A stretch of DNA of 64,000 nucleotides from positions 1 to 64,000 of the forward strand of contig DFLE01000047.1 of NCBI GenBank assembly GCA_002373375.1, in the 5' to 3' direction. Shown here piece by piece: positions 1 to 7,799 of the stretch (position 1 is the first letter of the stretch; every line of letters begins with the position of its first letter). Under the pieces are notes generated by a model. It did not search any database and had not been told where the DNA came from. It saw only the letters and a program-made list of their open reading frames with translations. This stretch comes from Prevotellaceae bacterium UBA3627 (GTDB taxonomy: Bacteria > Bacteroidota > Bacteroidia > Bacteroidales > Bacteroidaceae). The translations under genes and the position numbers were made by a program.

Positions 1-279
1 TTTGGAGTTCTCCAGCCACATGTCATACCCCTTGCCGTAGAGATGGTTGCACAATGGCTTGCTGTAGTCACCAGTGTTCTCTCCACAGAAGAGCCACAAC
101 GACGAATCTATGCCGTTTGCATTCTTCTCAACCCACTTGACAAACTGCTTGTAACCAGACACGGAGTTCTTGAACTCATTGAAAACCCTCACCGATGTTT
201 CGACCAGTCCTTCTGCAAAAATGATAGCCACATCAACTTTTTCTTTTGAGAAATCGATTCCAATAAATAAATTTTTCAT
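1..279 (-). CDS. IS110-family transposase, N-terminal part (cut by window edge)
   Basis: The reverse strand reads open from an ATG at 279 to the window edge, giving 93 residues that start MKNLFIGIDFSKEKVD. This is the RuvC-like DEDD start of IS110-family transposases: Asp9 in GIDFSK is the first acidic residue, and Glu67 in GENTGDY matches the second (the usual ExTGxY motif). The other catalytic residues and the C-terminal serine domain lie outside the window. These enzymes act as RNA-guided recombinases. Whether the element is intact cannot be judged. Confidence 0.85.
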   Translation of the reverse strand, partial: MKNLFIGIDFSKEKVDVAIIFAEGLVETSVRVFNEFKNSVSGYKQFVKWVEKNANGIDSSLWLFCGENTGDYSKPLCNHLYGKGYDMWLENSK

Positions 280-344
280 ACCTTTGTACTGTTAATTTAT
301 TATTTTGAGAATTGGTCAATAGTTGTATGGACTAACACTCTAAA

Positions 345-460
345 AAGGCTCCAGGCCGATAACTTTCTATCTGGTCTCTGCAACTATGTCGGGGAGGTCC
401 TAAACGAATTGTAGCCTCAGCGCTTGTGTAATTCCTGGTTTACCTCCTCGACAGACCGAT
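345..460 (-). ncRNA. Candidate bridge RNA of the IS110-type element
   Basis: IS110 elements carry a guide (bridge) RNA in the long non-coding end upstream of the transposase. Two foldable hairpins occur here. At 387-398 and 442-453 a 12-bp stem with one mismatch encloses further pairing (402-410 with 430-434 and 438-441, interrupted by bulges) and a loop. At 351-374 a second imperfect stem-loop has a GATA/TATC helix. Two large stem-loops with internal loops match the known target-loop and donor-loop layout. The boundaries and guide sequences are not determined; the assignment rests on position and fold. Confidence 0.45.
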
Positions 461-592
461 TCTTCCTTCATACAACAAAGGTAAGAAACTGTCTTGAGTT
501 GTCTGTCATTTTTCTTATTTTTTTTTGTTTTTATGCGACTTCGTCGCAATCCTCCGCAAAGTTAGAGTGTTTTCCTTTTAACATGAATTGCC

Positions 593-697
593 ATGAATTT
601 TCCATGAATTATCAGAAATTTTAATGTTAATAAATTAATGTTCAATTCGTGGGCAATTATATGATAATTATATGTTCAAGACATATCATAAATTTTT
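593..697. repeat. Dispersed AT-rich intergenic repeat, family R2, copy 1
   Basis: The stretch has the order ATGAATTTTCCATGAATTA, AATGTTAATAAATTAATGTTC, a GTGGGCAATT block and two inverted ATATGATAATTATATG and CATATCATAAATTT segments. A close copy lies at 24361-24507 and a shorter, weaker one at 53559-53650. No reading frame is conserved. Copies 2 and 3 carry or adjoin an additional 47-bp module that is absent here. Confidence 0.7.
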
Positions 698-710
698 ATA
701 TTCTATATTT

Positions 711-773
711 CTGGCTCTTAAGAGCCCTTGATTGTTAAAAAGATTATCTCTGATTTCTGCTCCGCAGGAGCAA
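711..773. repeat. Double-hairpin dispersed repeat, family R3, copy 1
   Basis: Two short hairpins (GGCTCTTAAGAGCC and TGCTCCGCAGGAGCA) are joined by an A/T-rich linker that includes AAAAAGATT and GATTTCTG. Related units occur at 24523-24587 and 50768-50830 with changed but still complementary stems. The rest of 774-899 is non-coding and holds no recognised feature beyond short AATCC/GGATT direct repeats. Confidence 0.6.
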
Positions 774-899
774 AACCAAAATCCCTCGGTCTGTTTTCTC
801 TACGGATATTAGGATTTTAGGATTGTTATTCTTTCCCCTTTCTGTAACTTAAAATCCTTAAATCCTTGAATCCTTAGAGTTTTCTGCTTGCCTGCCATA

Positions 900-1364
900 C
901 TATCTGCGGCCACCTCCATGGGAACCCTTGGAAATGAGCTTAAAGTGGATGGTTACAGGTCTGCCTCCTACTTCGTCCTCTGCCGGCTGTCGAAATAGAT
1001 ACATATCGCCTGTTGTCCAATTGACAGAGGTAATGGTGTACCAGTACATTCTGTTATTTCTTTCAAGTAATTTGACGAGATATTTTCCTGTATAATTTTT
1101 ACCTACACAATTGTGGACAAATACAGAAGGAAAAGAACTAGAAATGTAATAAGGAAATACATTTATTATTTCTTCATTATAAGGAATGAAATATATTGTT
1201 TCTTTAATTTCCTTATTTGTGAATTCCCATGTAGTCTTGACAATATCCTCTCCTGAAGGACTTATCATTTTCCACTTGGTTCCTATTAATTGCGATGTAG
1301 AAACTTGTGCCTTGCATGACAACATGCTAATTAATGTAATTATAATTAATAAAATCTGTTTCAT
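900..1364 (-). CDS. Putative lipoprotein of unknown function
   Basis: A 154-residue product. An upstream in-frame ATG at 1409 exists, but the ATG at 1364 is preferred: it starts directly with a signal peptide (MKQILLIIITLISMLSCKA) ending in a lipobox (LSC) and follows the MATE stop codon by only 4 nt. The mature part holds a GTKWKM segment like those of small extracytoplasmic lipocalin-like or META-like lipoproteins, and ends in a glycine/arginine tail. Function is not recognised. Probably co-transcribed with the MATE gene. Confidence 0.7.
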   Translation of the reverse strand: MKQILLIIITLISMLSCKAQVSTSQLIGTKWKMISPSGEDIVKTTWEFTNKEIKETIYFIPYNEEIINVFPYYISSSFPSVFVHNCVGKNYTGKYLVKLLERNNRMYWYTITSVNWTTGDMYLFRQPAEDEVGGRPVTIHFKLISKGSHGGGRR

Positions 1365-1368
1365 CTGT

Positions 1369-2679
1369 TTAGTCTTTCGATGTTTGGGCATCAACACTGT
1401 AGTCTTCACGTATGTATATCACGCTCTGCACTATGCCACGGAAAAGCAGGTAGGCGTTGAACGCCAGCCATAGGGAATGGTTGTGCAGGGTGGGGTAGAG
1501 CAGGAAATATATAAGGAAGAAAGCGATGGCACCGCCCATCGTTCCCCATAGCATCCCCATCGTCTTGGTGATGCCCACGAACACACCGTCCCACACGAAG
1601 GCCGCCACGCCGCATACGGGGATGGCGATGGCCCAGGGCAGGTAGTCGATGGCAGCCGAGCGCACCGCAGCGTCATCAGTAAGCAGGCGCAGGAAGGCCT
1701 CGCCGCCAACGGCGTAGAGCAAGGTGTAGGCCAGTGTGAGCATGGCCGACCAAAGCCACACGCCACGCAGGGCGGCGGAGAAATTCTGCTTGTCGGCGGC
1801 GCCATGGTAACGGCCGCAGAGAGCCTCGGCGGCAAAGGCGAAGCCGTCCATCACATAGGTGTAGAGAATGAACATCTGCATCAATACGGAGTTGACGGCC
1901 AGTATCACGCTGCCGCCCTTTGCACCGGCCTCGATGAAGTAGAGGTTCACGGCAATGAGAAACAGCGTGCGTATGAAGATGGTGATGTTTACGTTGCCGG
2001 CTCCCTGCAGCGGCACCTTGTGCCTGATGCAGTGGAGGAAGTCAAGGCGGCGCAGCACGTCCCTGTACTTAGTGGCTATGATTACGCAGGCTATGAGCGC
2101 TCCGCTCCACTGCGCTATGAGGGTGCCCAGTGCCACACCCTCAATCTTCATGCCGAGGGCATAAACGAAGAAGCATGACAGACAGATGTTTACTATGTTC
2201 TGCGTGATGGAGATGAGCATGGGCAGCCGCGTGTTCTGCATACCCACGAACCAGCCCGTGAAGACGTATAGCAGCAGCGAGGGGACGGTGCCCCACACAC
2301 ATATATTATAATATGTGTGAATGGTGCTGATGATGTCTGGCTCAGGGGCTATGAACCACATGGCGAGACGGAACAGCGGCACCTGCAGCAGCAGTATGGT
2401 GGCAGCCACCGTGAGGGCTGTGGCGGAGGAACGCACCAAGGTGTGGCCCACCTCGCCGCCGGCACCGTAGAGCTGCGCCGTCATGCCGCCCGTGCCGAAG
2501 CGCAGGAAAGAGAACATCCAGTAGGTAATGTTGAACAGCATTGAGCCGACAGCAATGGCGGCCATGTAGCGTGACTCGCCCATGTGGCCGGTGATGGTCA
2601 CGTCAACCAGTCCCAGCAGCGGTACGGTGATGTTGGATATGATGGAGGGCAGCGCCAGTTTCAGTATTCTCTTGTTCAT
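1369..2679 (-). CDS. MATE family efflux transporter
   Basis: The 436-residue protein has about twelve hydrophobic segments and the MATE N-terminal signature LALPSIISNITVPLLGLVDV followed by GHMG. It belongs to the DinF-like branch of multidrug and toxin extrusion exporters of the inner membrane, which use Na+ or H+ gradients; substrate unknown. Length is normal for the family. It is transcribed divergently from the carboxylase operon, and a Bacteroidetes -7 box (TAACTTTG on the minus strand) lies about 30 bp upstream of its ATG. Confidence 0.9.
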   Translation of the reverse strand: MNKRILKLALPSIISNITVPLLGLVDVTITGHMGESRYMAAIAVGSMLFNITYWMFSFLRFGTGGMTAQLYGAGGEVGHTLVRSSATALTVAATILLLQVPLFRLAMWFIAPEPDIISTIHTYYNICVWGTVPSLLLYVFTGWFVGMQNTRLPMLISITQNIVNICLSCFFVYALGMKIEGVALGTLIAQWSGALIACVIIATKYRDVLRRLDFLHCIRHKVPLQGAGNVNITIFIRTLFLIAVNLYFIEAGAKGGSVILAVNSVLMQMFILYTYVMDGFAFAAEALCGRYHGAADKQNFSAALRGVWLWSAMLTLAYTLLYAVGGEAFLRLLTDDAAVRSAAIDYLPWAIAIPVCGVAAFVWDGVFVGITKTMGMLWGTMGGAIAFFLIYFLLYPTLHNHSLWLAFNAYLLFRGIVQSVIYIREDYSVDAQTSKD

Positions 2680-2710
2680 CGGTGGAAGAGATGATAAATT
2701 TTACAGTTTG

Positions 2711-2718
2711 CAAAGTTA
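2711..2718 (-). promoter_or_regulatory. -7 box of the MATE gene promoter
   Basis: The minus strand reads TAACTTTG, an exact TAnnTTTG match. TTTG-type -33 candidates lie at 2731-2738, a shorter spacing than the usual 19-20 bp, so the -33 element is weak or atypical. Confidence 0.55.
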
Positions 2719-2776
2719 CAGTTTTTTTTCCAAACAAACAGAGAATACACGGCGAAATATAAAAACAGAATTTTGT

Positions 2777-2807
2777 TTTGTCAGTTCGGAAAAAAATAGT
2801 AACTTTG
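2777..2807 (+). promoter_or_regulatory. Promoter of the acyl-CoA carboxylase operon
   Basis: TTTG at 2777-2780 and TAACTTTG at 2800-2807 are separated by 19 bp, the Bacteroidetes housekeeping-sigma arrangement. Expected transcription start is near 2814, about 30 nt before the ATG at 2846. Confidence 0.75.
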
Positions 2808-2845
2808 CAATTTGAAATTAAAACAATTATCTTAGAACAAACGAA

Positions 2846-4369
2846 ATGATCAGAAAAATTCTGGTAGCCAACCGTGGCGAGATAGCCATCCGCGTTATGC
2901 GCAGTTGCTATGAGATGGGCATCCGCTCGGTGGCAGTTTACAGTACGGCCGACCGTCTGTCGCGTCATGTGCTGTTTGCCGATGAGGCCGAGTGCATAGG
3001 CGGAGCGGCGAGCATGGACAGTTATCTAAACATAGACCATATCATTGAGGCGGCCCACAAACACAAGGTGGACGCCATACACCCGGGTTACGGTTTCCTG
3101 TCAGAGAACGCGGAGTTTGCGCGTCGCTGCACGCAGGAGGGCTTCATCTTCATTGGTCCGCGTCCTGAGACGATGGAGGAGATGGGCGACAAGATTAGCG
3201 CCCGAAAGAAGATGATAGAGGCCGGGGTGCCTGTGGTGCCTGGAACAGAGCAGCCGCTGCAGTCAGCAGAGGAGGCAGTGAGGGTGGCCAAGGAGATAGG
3301 CTTCCCCGTGATGCTGAAAGCGTCGATGGGCGGCGGCGGTAAGGGTATGCGTCTCATTACTCGTGAGGAGGATGTAGTGGAGATGTATAACGCTGCCAGG
3401 AGCGAGGCCATGTCTGGCTTCGGCGATGATACAGTATATATAGAGAAGTTCGTGGAGGAACCACACCATATAGAGTTCCAGATACTGGGCGACACGCTTG
3501 GAAACGTGGTACACCTGTATGACCGTGAGTGCAGCGTGCAGCGCCGCCACCAGAAGATAGTGGAGGAGACCCCGTCACCGTTTATTGACGACGAGCTGAG
3601 GCATGAGATGGGCTCAAAGGCTGTGGCTGCCGCCAAGGCTGTGGGATATGTGGGCGCCGGTACTATTGAGTTCCTGGTGGACAAGTATCACCACTTCTAC
3701 TTCCTTGAGATGAATACCCGTCTGCAGGTGGAGCATCCTATCACCGAGGAGGTGGTAGGCGTGGACCTGGTGAAGGAGCAGATACGCATAGCCAACGGTG
3801 AGCCGCTGCGTTACAAGCAGGAGGATCTGTCACAGTATGGACACGCCATAGAGTGCCGTATATGCGCGGAGGACACCGAGCACAACTTCATGCCCTCGCC
3901 GGGCATGATATGTCAGCTGCAGGAGCCTCACGGCATAGGCACGCGCATAGACTCATACGTATATGAGGGCTATGAGATACCTGTGCACTATGACCCTATG
4001 ATAGGTAAGCTCATAGTATGGGCCACCACGCGTGAGTATGCCATAGAGCGTATGCGCCGTGTGCTCTACGAGTATAAGATAACGGGACTGACTACAAACA
4101 TTCGTTACCTGCGCCGCATCATCGACGCGCCCGACTTCAAGAACGGTGACTACAACACCTACTTCATAGAGCGTAACGAGGAGCGTCTGCGTTCACGCTC
4201 AGGTTTCAAGAATGACTCTGAGCCTATGGCGGTGATTGCCGCTTACATGGACTATCTGATGAACATGGAGGAGAACGCCGGCGTGCAGCCTGACGCTGAC
4301 CATAAGCCTAACGGCGCACTGAGCCGCTGGAGGGCCTTTGGACTGCAGAAGGGTGTGCTGAGAGTGTAG
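2846..4369 (+). CDS. accC: Biotin carboxylase subunit of an acyl-CoA carboxylase
   Basis: The 507-residue protein carboxylates biotin on its carrier protein with ATP and bicarbonate. Order of parts: N-terminal biotin carboxylase domain (KILVANRGEIAIRV, near residues 4-17), ATP-grasp domain with the glycine-rich loop MGGGGKGMR (about residues 160-170), catalytic EMNTRLQVEHPITE, and the C-terminal biotin carboxylase domain. Length exceeds the usual 450 by a C-terminal tail of about 50 residues, as in propionyl-CoA carboxylase-type subunits. The biotin carrier and carboxyltransferase follow directly, so this is a three-subunit carboxylase operon. Confidence 0.92.
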   Translation: MIRKILVANRGEIAIRVMRSCYEMGIRSVAVYSTADRLSRHVLFADEAECIGGAASMDSYLNIDHIIEAAHKHKVDAIHPGYGFLSENAEFARRCTQEGFIFIGPRPETMEEMGDKISARKKMIEAGVPVVPGTEQPLQSAEEAVRVAKEIGFPVMLKASMGGGGKGMRLITREEDVVEMYNAARSEAMSGFGDDTVYIEKFVEEPHHIEFQILGDTLGNVVHLYDRECSVQRRHQKIVEETPSPFIDDELRHEMGSKAVAAAKAVGYVGAGTIEFLVDKYHHFYFLEMNTRLQVEHPITEEVVGVDLVKEQIRIANGEPLRYKQEDLSQYGHAIECRICAEDTEHNFMPSPGMICQLQEPHGIGTRIDSYVYEGYEIPVHYDPMIGKLIVWATTREYAIERMRRVLYEYKITGLTTNIRYLRRIIDAPDFKNGDYNTYFIERNEERLRSRSGFKNDSEPMAVIAAYMDYLMNMEENAGVQPDADHKPNGALSRWRAFGLQKGVLRV

Positions 4370-4404
4370 TATATAATAAAACAACAAGCTCATAATTCAT
4401 AATT

Positions 4405-4917
4405 GTGGAAATACAAGTAGGAAATAAGATATTGGAGGTTACGCTCATCAACAAGGAGGGTAACAAGGTGAGCATAGACATAGACGGTGAGGTGTATGAC
4501 GTGGACGTGGCAATGCTGCAGAACGGCACCTGCTCTCTGCTCTATAACGGCAACTCGTATAACGCCGAGTTTGTGCGCGGGGAGGGACGCAAGCATTACA
4601 GTGTGAACCTGAATTACTCCACGTACCAGATAGATATGCTTGACTCGCAGGCCAAGTATATGAAGATGCGCAAGCACAAGGGTGGCGGCGCACAGGCTGA
4701 TGTCATCACCGCGCCCATGCCTTGTAAGATTGTGAAGATGTACTGCAAGCCGGGCGATGAGTTCAAGGCCGGTGACACGCTCTTCACCATGGAGGCCATG
4801 AAGATGCAGTCAAACTACAAGGTTACGGCTGACTGCAAGGTGGCTGACGTGCTCGTGGGCGACGGCGACACCGTGGCTGCGGAGCAGGTACTCATAAAAC
4901 TGAAATTAGGGGAGTAA
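4405..4917 (+). CDS. Biotin carboxyl carrier protein of acyl-CoA carboxylase
   Basis: The 170-residue protein starts at a GTG. The C-terminal biotinyl domain (about residues 98-170) carries the EAMKMQ motif, with Lys133 the biotin attachment site, and the preceding PMPCKIVKM strand. The N-terminal half (about residues 1-95) is a barrel-like domain seen in carriers of propionyl-CoA carboxylase and methylmalonyl-CoA decarboxylase systems. It sits between the carboxylase and carboxyltransferase genes with short gaps and probably forms a complex with both. Confidence 0.9.
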   Translation: MEIQVGNKILEVTLINKEGNKVSIDIDGEVYDVDVAMLQNGTCSLLYNGNSYNAEFVRGEGRKHYSVNLNYSTYQIDMLDSQAKYMKMRKHKGGGAQADVITAPMPCKIVKMYCKPGDEFKAGDTLFTMEAMKMQSNYKVTADCKVADVLVGDGDTVAAEQVLIKLKLGE

Positions 4918-4963
4918 TTAAAACTCATAACTCAAAACGTATAACTTTGTACTAAGTACAACA

Positions 4964-6406
4964 ATGGCAAATAAACTGACAGCAAGAGAGAGAATAGAGA
5001 CACTGCTTGACGCAGGCACGTTTGTTGAGATGGACAAGCACGTGGTACACCGTTGCACTGACTTCGGTATGGAGAAGAAACAGTTTGAGGGTGACGGTGT
5101 CATCTCTGGCTACGGCAAGATAGACGGCAGGGTGGTCTTTGTATATGCCTTTGACTTCAGCGTGCTCGGCGGCTCGCTGAGCGCGGCCAACGCACAGAAG
5201 ATAGCGAAGATACAGGACTTGGCACTGAAGAACGGTGCGCCTATCATAGGTCTTAATGACTCTGGCGGCGCACGTATACAGGAGGGCGTGGAGTCACTCA
5301 CAGGCTTCGCGCATATCTTCCGCCGCAACGTGATGGCGAGCGGTGTGATTCCGCAGATTAGCGCCATCATGGGACCATGCGCGGGTGGCTCTTGCTACTC
5401 GCCGGCGCTTACCGACTTCATCCTGATGGTGAAGGGGCAGAGCCAGATGTTCGTAACCGGACCTAACGTGGTGAAGGCCGTGACCAACGAGGATGTGGAC
5501 AAGGAAACGCTGGGCGGTGCCATGACACATAACTCGGTGAGCGGCGTGAGCCACTTCATCTGTGATGATGACGAGGAGACGCTGATGACCATACGCGAGT
5601 TGATAGGTTTCATACCGTCAAACAATATGGAGGACGCACCTGTGTTGCCTGTCACCGACGAGGTGAACCGCGTGTGTCACGAACTTGACAACGTAGTGCC
5701 GGTAGATCCTAACGTGCCTTATGACATACATGACATCATAGAGCCTATATGCGACCAGCAGTATTTCTTTGAGGTACAGTCTGAGTGGGCTAAGAACATC
5801 GTGGTAGGCTTCGGTCGTATGGCTGGACGCACGGTGGGCTTTGTGGCTAACCAGCCTAACTACCTCGCCGGTGCGCTTGACATTGACGCGTCTGACAAGG
5901 CCGCTCGCTTCATTCGTTTCTGCGACTGCTTCAATATTCCTCTTGTAGCGATAGAGGATGTGCCGGGATTCCTGCCAGGCGTAAAGCAGGAGCACAACGG
6001 TATCATTCGCCACGGCGCGAAGATAGTATATGCCTTTGCTGAGGCTACTGTGCCAAAGATTACGCTGATAACACGTAAGGCATACGGTGGTGCGTATATC
6101 GTGATGAACTCTAAGTGTATTGGCGCTGACGTGAACCTCGCTTATCCTACTGCTGAGATTGCTGTGATGGGAGCTGAGGGTGCTTGCAACATACTTTACC
6201 GTAAGGCTACACCAGAGGAGAGGGCTGAGCGTACACGTGAGTACAGGGAGAAGTTCGCTAATCCGTTGCCTGCGGCAAGACTGGGATATATAGACGAGAT
6301 TATATCTCCGTGTGACACCCGCATACGCCTCATACAGGCACTGGAGATGTCACGTAACAAGAACCAGAGTAATCCGCCGAAGAAGCACGGCAATATGCCT
6401 GTGTAA
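4964..6406 (+). CDS. Acyl-CoA carboxylase carboxyltransferase subunit (propionyl-CoA carboxylase beta or methylmalonyl-CoA decarboxylase alpha type)
   Basis: The 480-residue crotonase-fold carboxyltransferase has the N-terminal half with LNDSGGARIQEG and GPCAGGSCYSPA (oxyanion-hole glycines) and the C-terminal half with VEDVPGFLPG-like and AYGGAYIVMNSK motifs. It would move the carboxyl group from biotin to propionyl-CoA, or act in reverse with a membrane pump. No oxaloacetate-decarboxylase-type pump gene is adjacent, which favours the carboxylase role. The start (MANKLTARERIETLL) omits the helical N-terminal 30-40 residues usual in PccB proteins of about 510-530 residues. No upstream start is available, so the short form seems real. 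Confidence 0.88.
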   Translation: MANKLTARERIETLLDAGTFVEMDKHVVHRCTDFGMEKKQFEGDGVISGYGKIDGRVVFVYAFDFSVLGGSLSAANAQKIAKIQDLALKNGAPIIGLNDSGGARIQEGVESLTGFAHIFRRNVMASGVIPQISAIMGPCAGGSCYSPALTDFILMVKGQSQMFVTGPNVVKAVTNEDVDKETLGGAMTHNSVSGVSHFICDDDEETLMTIRELIGFIPSNNMEDAPVLPVTDEVNRVCHELDNVVPVDPNVPYDIHDIIEPICDQQYFFEVQSEWAKNIVVGFGRMAGRTVGFVANQPNYLAGALDIDASDKAARFIRFCDCFNIPLVAIEDVPGFLPGVKQEHNGIIRHGAKIVYAFAEATVPKITLITRKAYGGAYIVMNSKCIGADVNLAYPTAEIAVMGAEGACNILYRKATPEERAERTREYREKFANPLPAARLGYIDEIISPCDTRIRLIQALEMSRNKNQSNPPKKHGNMPV

Positions 6407-6488
6407 GCAGGGACGGCTCGCGCGGGGAAGCATGAGAACACTCCTTCGGGGGGGGGAGACACTCCCTCGCGAGATAAGATATAAAAAG

Positions 6489-6523
6489 AATAAGGTGAGT
6501 ATCACGATGATACTCACCTTATT
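6489..6523. terminator. Bidirectional intrinsic terminator between carboxylase operon and ferredoxin
   Basis: A perfect 15-bp stem (6489-6503 with 6509-6523) has a 5-nt ACGAT loop, with A-rich sequence on one side and T-rich on the other. It lies between the convergent carboxyltransferase and ferredoxin genes and can serve both. Just upstream, 6407-6480 is GC-rich, with a run of nine G at 6448-6456 and CTCGCG/CGCGAG arms, and has no gene. Confidence 0.85.
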
Positions 6524-6560
6524 TTGTTTCACTTTGTCTGAATAACAAGACCGTGTGTCC

Positions 6561-6731
6561 CTATTGTGGAAGGCTGATAGCCTCGTTAGGACAAACACTT
6601 GCGCATGTGCCGCACTCTGTGCAAGCGTCTGCGTCAATCTTGTAGATATCACCCTCAGATATAGCCTCTACTGGGCACTCGCTGATACATGTTCCACATG
6701 CAATGCAGTCATCGCTAATTACGTAAGCCAT
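6561..6731 (-). CDS. 2[4Fe-4S] ferredoxin
   Basis: A 56-residue protein. Two CxxCxxCxxxCP clusters are visible: Cys9, 12, 15, 19 and Cys37, 40, 43, 47, the classic clostridial-type bacterial ferredoxin with two cubane clusters. It is a cytoplasmic low-potential electron carrier, for example for pyruvate:ferredoxin oxidoreductase. It begins MAYVISDDC and is preceded by a GAAAGGAAA stretch. A -7 box (TATCTTTG on the minus strand, 6839-6846) lies about 110 bp upstream, so a leader is expected. Confidence 0.95.
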   Translation of the reverse strand: MAYVISDDCIACGTCISECPVEAISEGDIYKIDADACTECGTCASVCPNEAISLPQ

Positions 6732-6981
6732 AATGTTTCCTTTCTTTTTAGTTTATAATGTTTTTGTGTTAATGTTATTCTCTGCGTCAATACCTCTTTT
6801 AGTCATTTTTAGGTATCCTTCCCCCTCTTTTCTTGTTGCAAAGATAGGAAAAAGATTTTATACTACCTAATTTTGGGTAGATTTTTTTTCAAAAAAAAGA
6901 TATTTTGAGAAAAAAGACAGTTTTTGCCTTGTTAGTGAGCAATTTTTTTATAATAATGCCGTTTATAATGTATAAAGCAAG

Positions 6982-7734
6982 ATGAAGAACCTGCGTATAT
7001 ATATATATATCATAATGTGTATGCTGCTGCCGTCGGCCGCCGTAGCCCAGGAGCGTACGGTGCAGAACCGTCCGTACACAGACTTGCGTCCACTGCATTT
7101 CGGTATTGTTGTGGGCACTAATATGATGGACATGAAGATGCGTCAGGTGGGTGACCAGATTCTGACGTTGAAGGACGAAACGCAGATGCCGTCCATGGTT
7201 ACAGTAGATCAGGCAAACTGGGACCCTGGGTTTAATGTGGGTGTTACGGCGGAGGCAAGAATAAACGAGTTCTTTGCGTTCCGCGTGGCTCCGCAACTGT
7301 ATTTCGGCACGAGGCAGCTGGTATTCCAGAACATCAGGCAGTCGGCAGAACTGGGTTACAAGGTAGAGGAAAGGCAGTCGTTGAAAACCGTCTATGTAGG
7401 TGCAGACTGTGACATTATCTTCGCCTCAAAGAGGTTTAACAACCACAGACCGTACGTGATGGCGGGACTGACTCCTGTGTTGAACCTGTCATCAAAGAAA
7501 AGTGATTATGTACAGTTGAAGAACTATGACGTGTTCTTCAGCGTAGGTATGGGGTGTGACTTTTATCTGCCCTTCTTCAAACTACGACCGGAACTGAAAT
7601 TCATGATAGGACTGACCAATGCCCTTTCGACGGAGCACCAGAAGACTATGCGTGAGGCAGAGACAATGCCTTACGCCGCCAGTGTGGACAGGATAAAGAG
7701 CAAGATGTTTGTCCTCTCATTCTATTTTGAGTAG
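6982..7734 (+). CDS. porT: Type IX secretion outer-membrane protein PorT
   Basis: The 250-residue protein has a signal peptide ending SAAVAQ and an eight-stranded barrel-like pattern. The conserved start NRPYTDLRPLHFGIVVG and a closing aromatic strand (FVLSFYFE) match PorT/SprT-type proteins, which are needed for type IX secretion in Porphyromonas and gliding Bacteroidetes. It stands alone before the polysaccharide cluster. porQ and porE lie about 50 kb away in the same window. The family call rests on remembered sequence features. Confidence 0.78.
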   Translation: MKNLRIYIYIIMCMLLPSAAVAQERTVQNRPYTDLRPLHFGIVVGTNMMDMKMRQVGDQILTLKDETQMPSMVTVDQANWDPGFNVGVTAEARINEFFAFRVAPQLYFGTRQLVFQNIRQSAELGYKVEERQSLKTVYVGADCDIIFASKRFNNHRPYVMAGLTPVLNLSSKKSDYVQLKNYDVFFSVGMGCDFYLPFFKLRPELKFMIGLTNALSTEHQKTMREAETMPYAASVDRIKSKMFVLSFYFE

Positions 7735-7799
7735 CCGGAGAGTGATATTGGATGTGATAATATATTTTATAGTAGTTTTAGGAAATAAAATTTTATATT

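Noticed and set aside
424..624. 66-residue plus-strand frame
   Set aside because: It overlaps the candidate bridge-RNA region and low-complexity AT sequence; no protein features.
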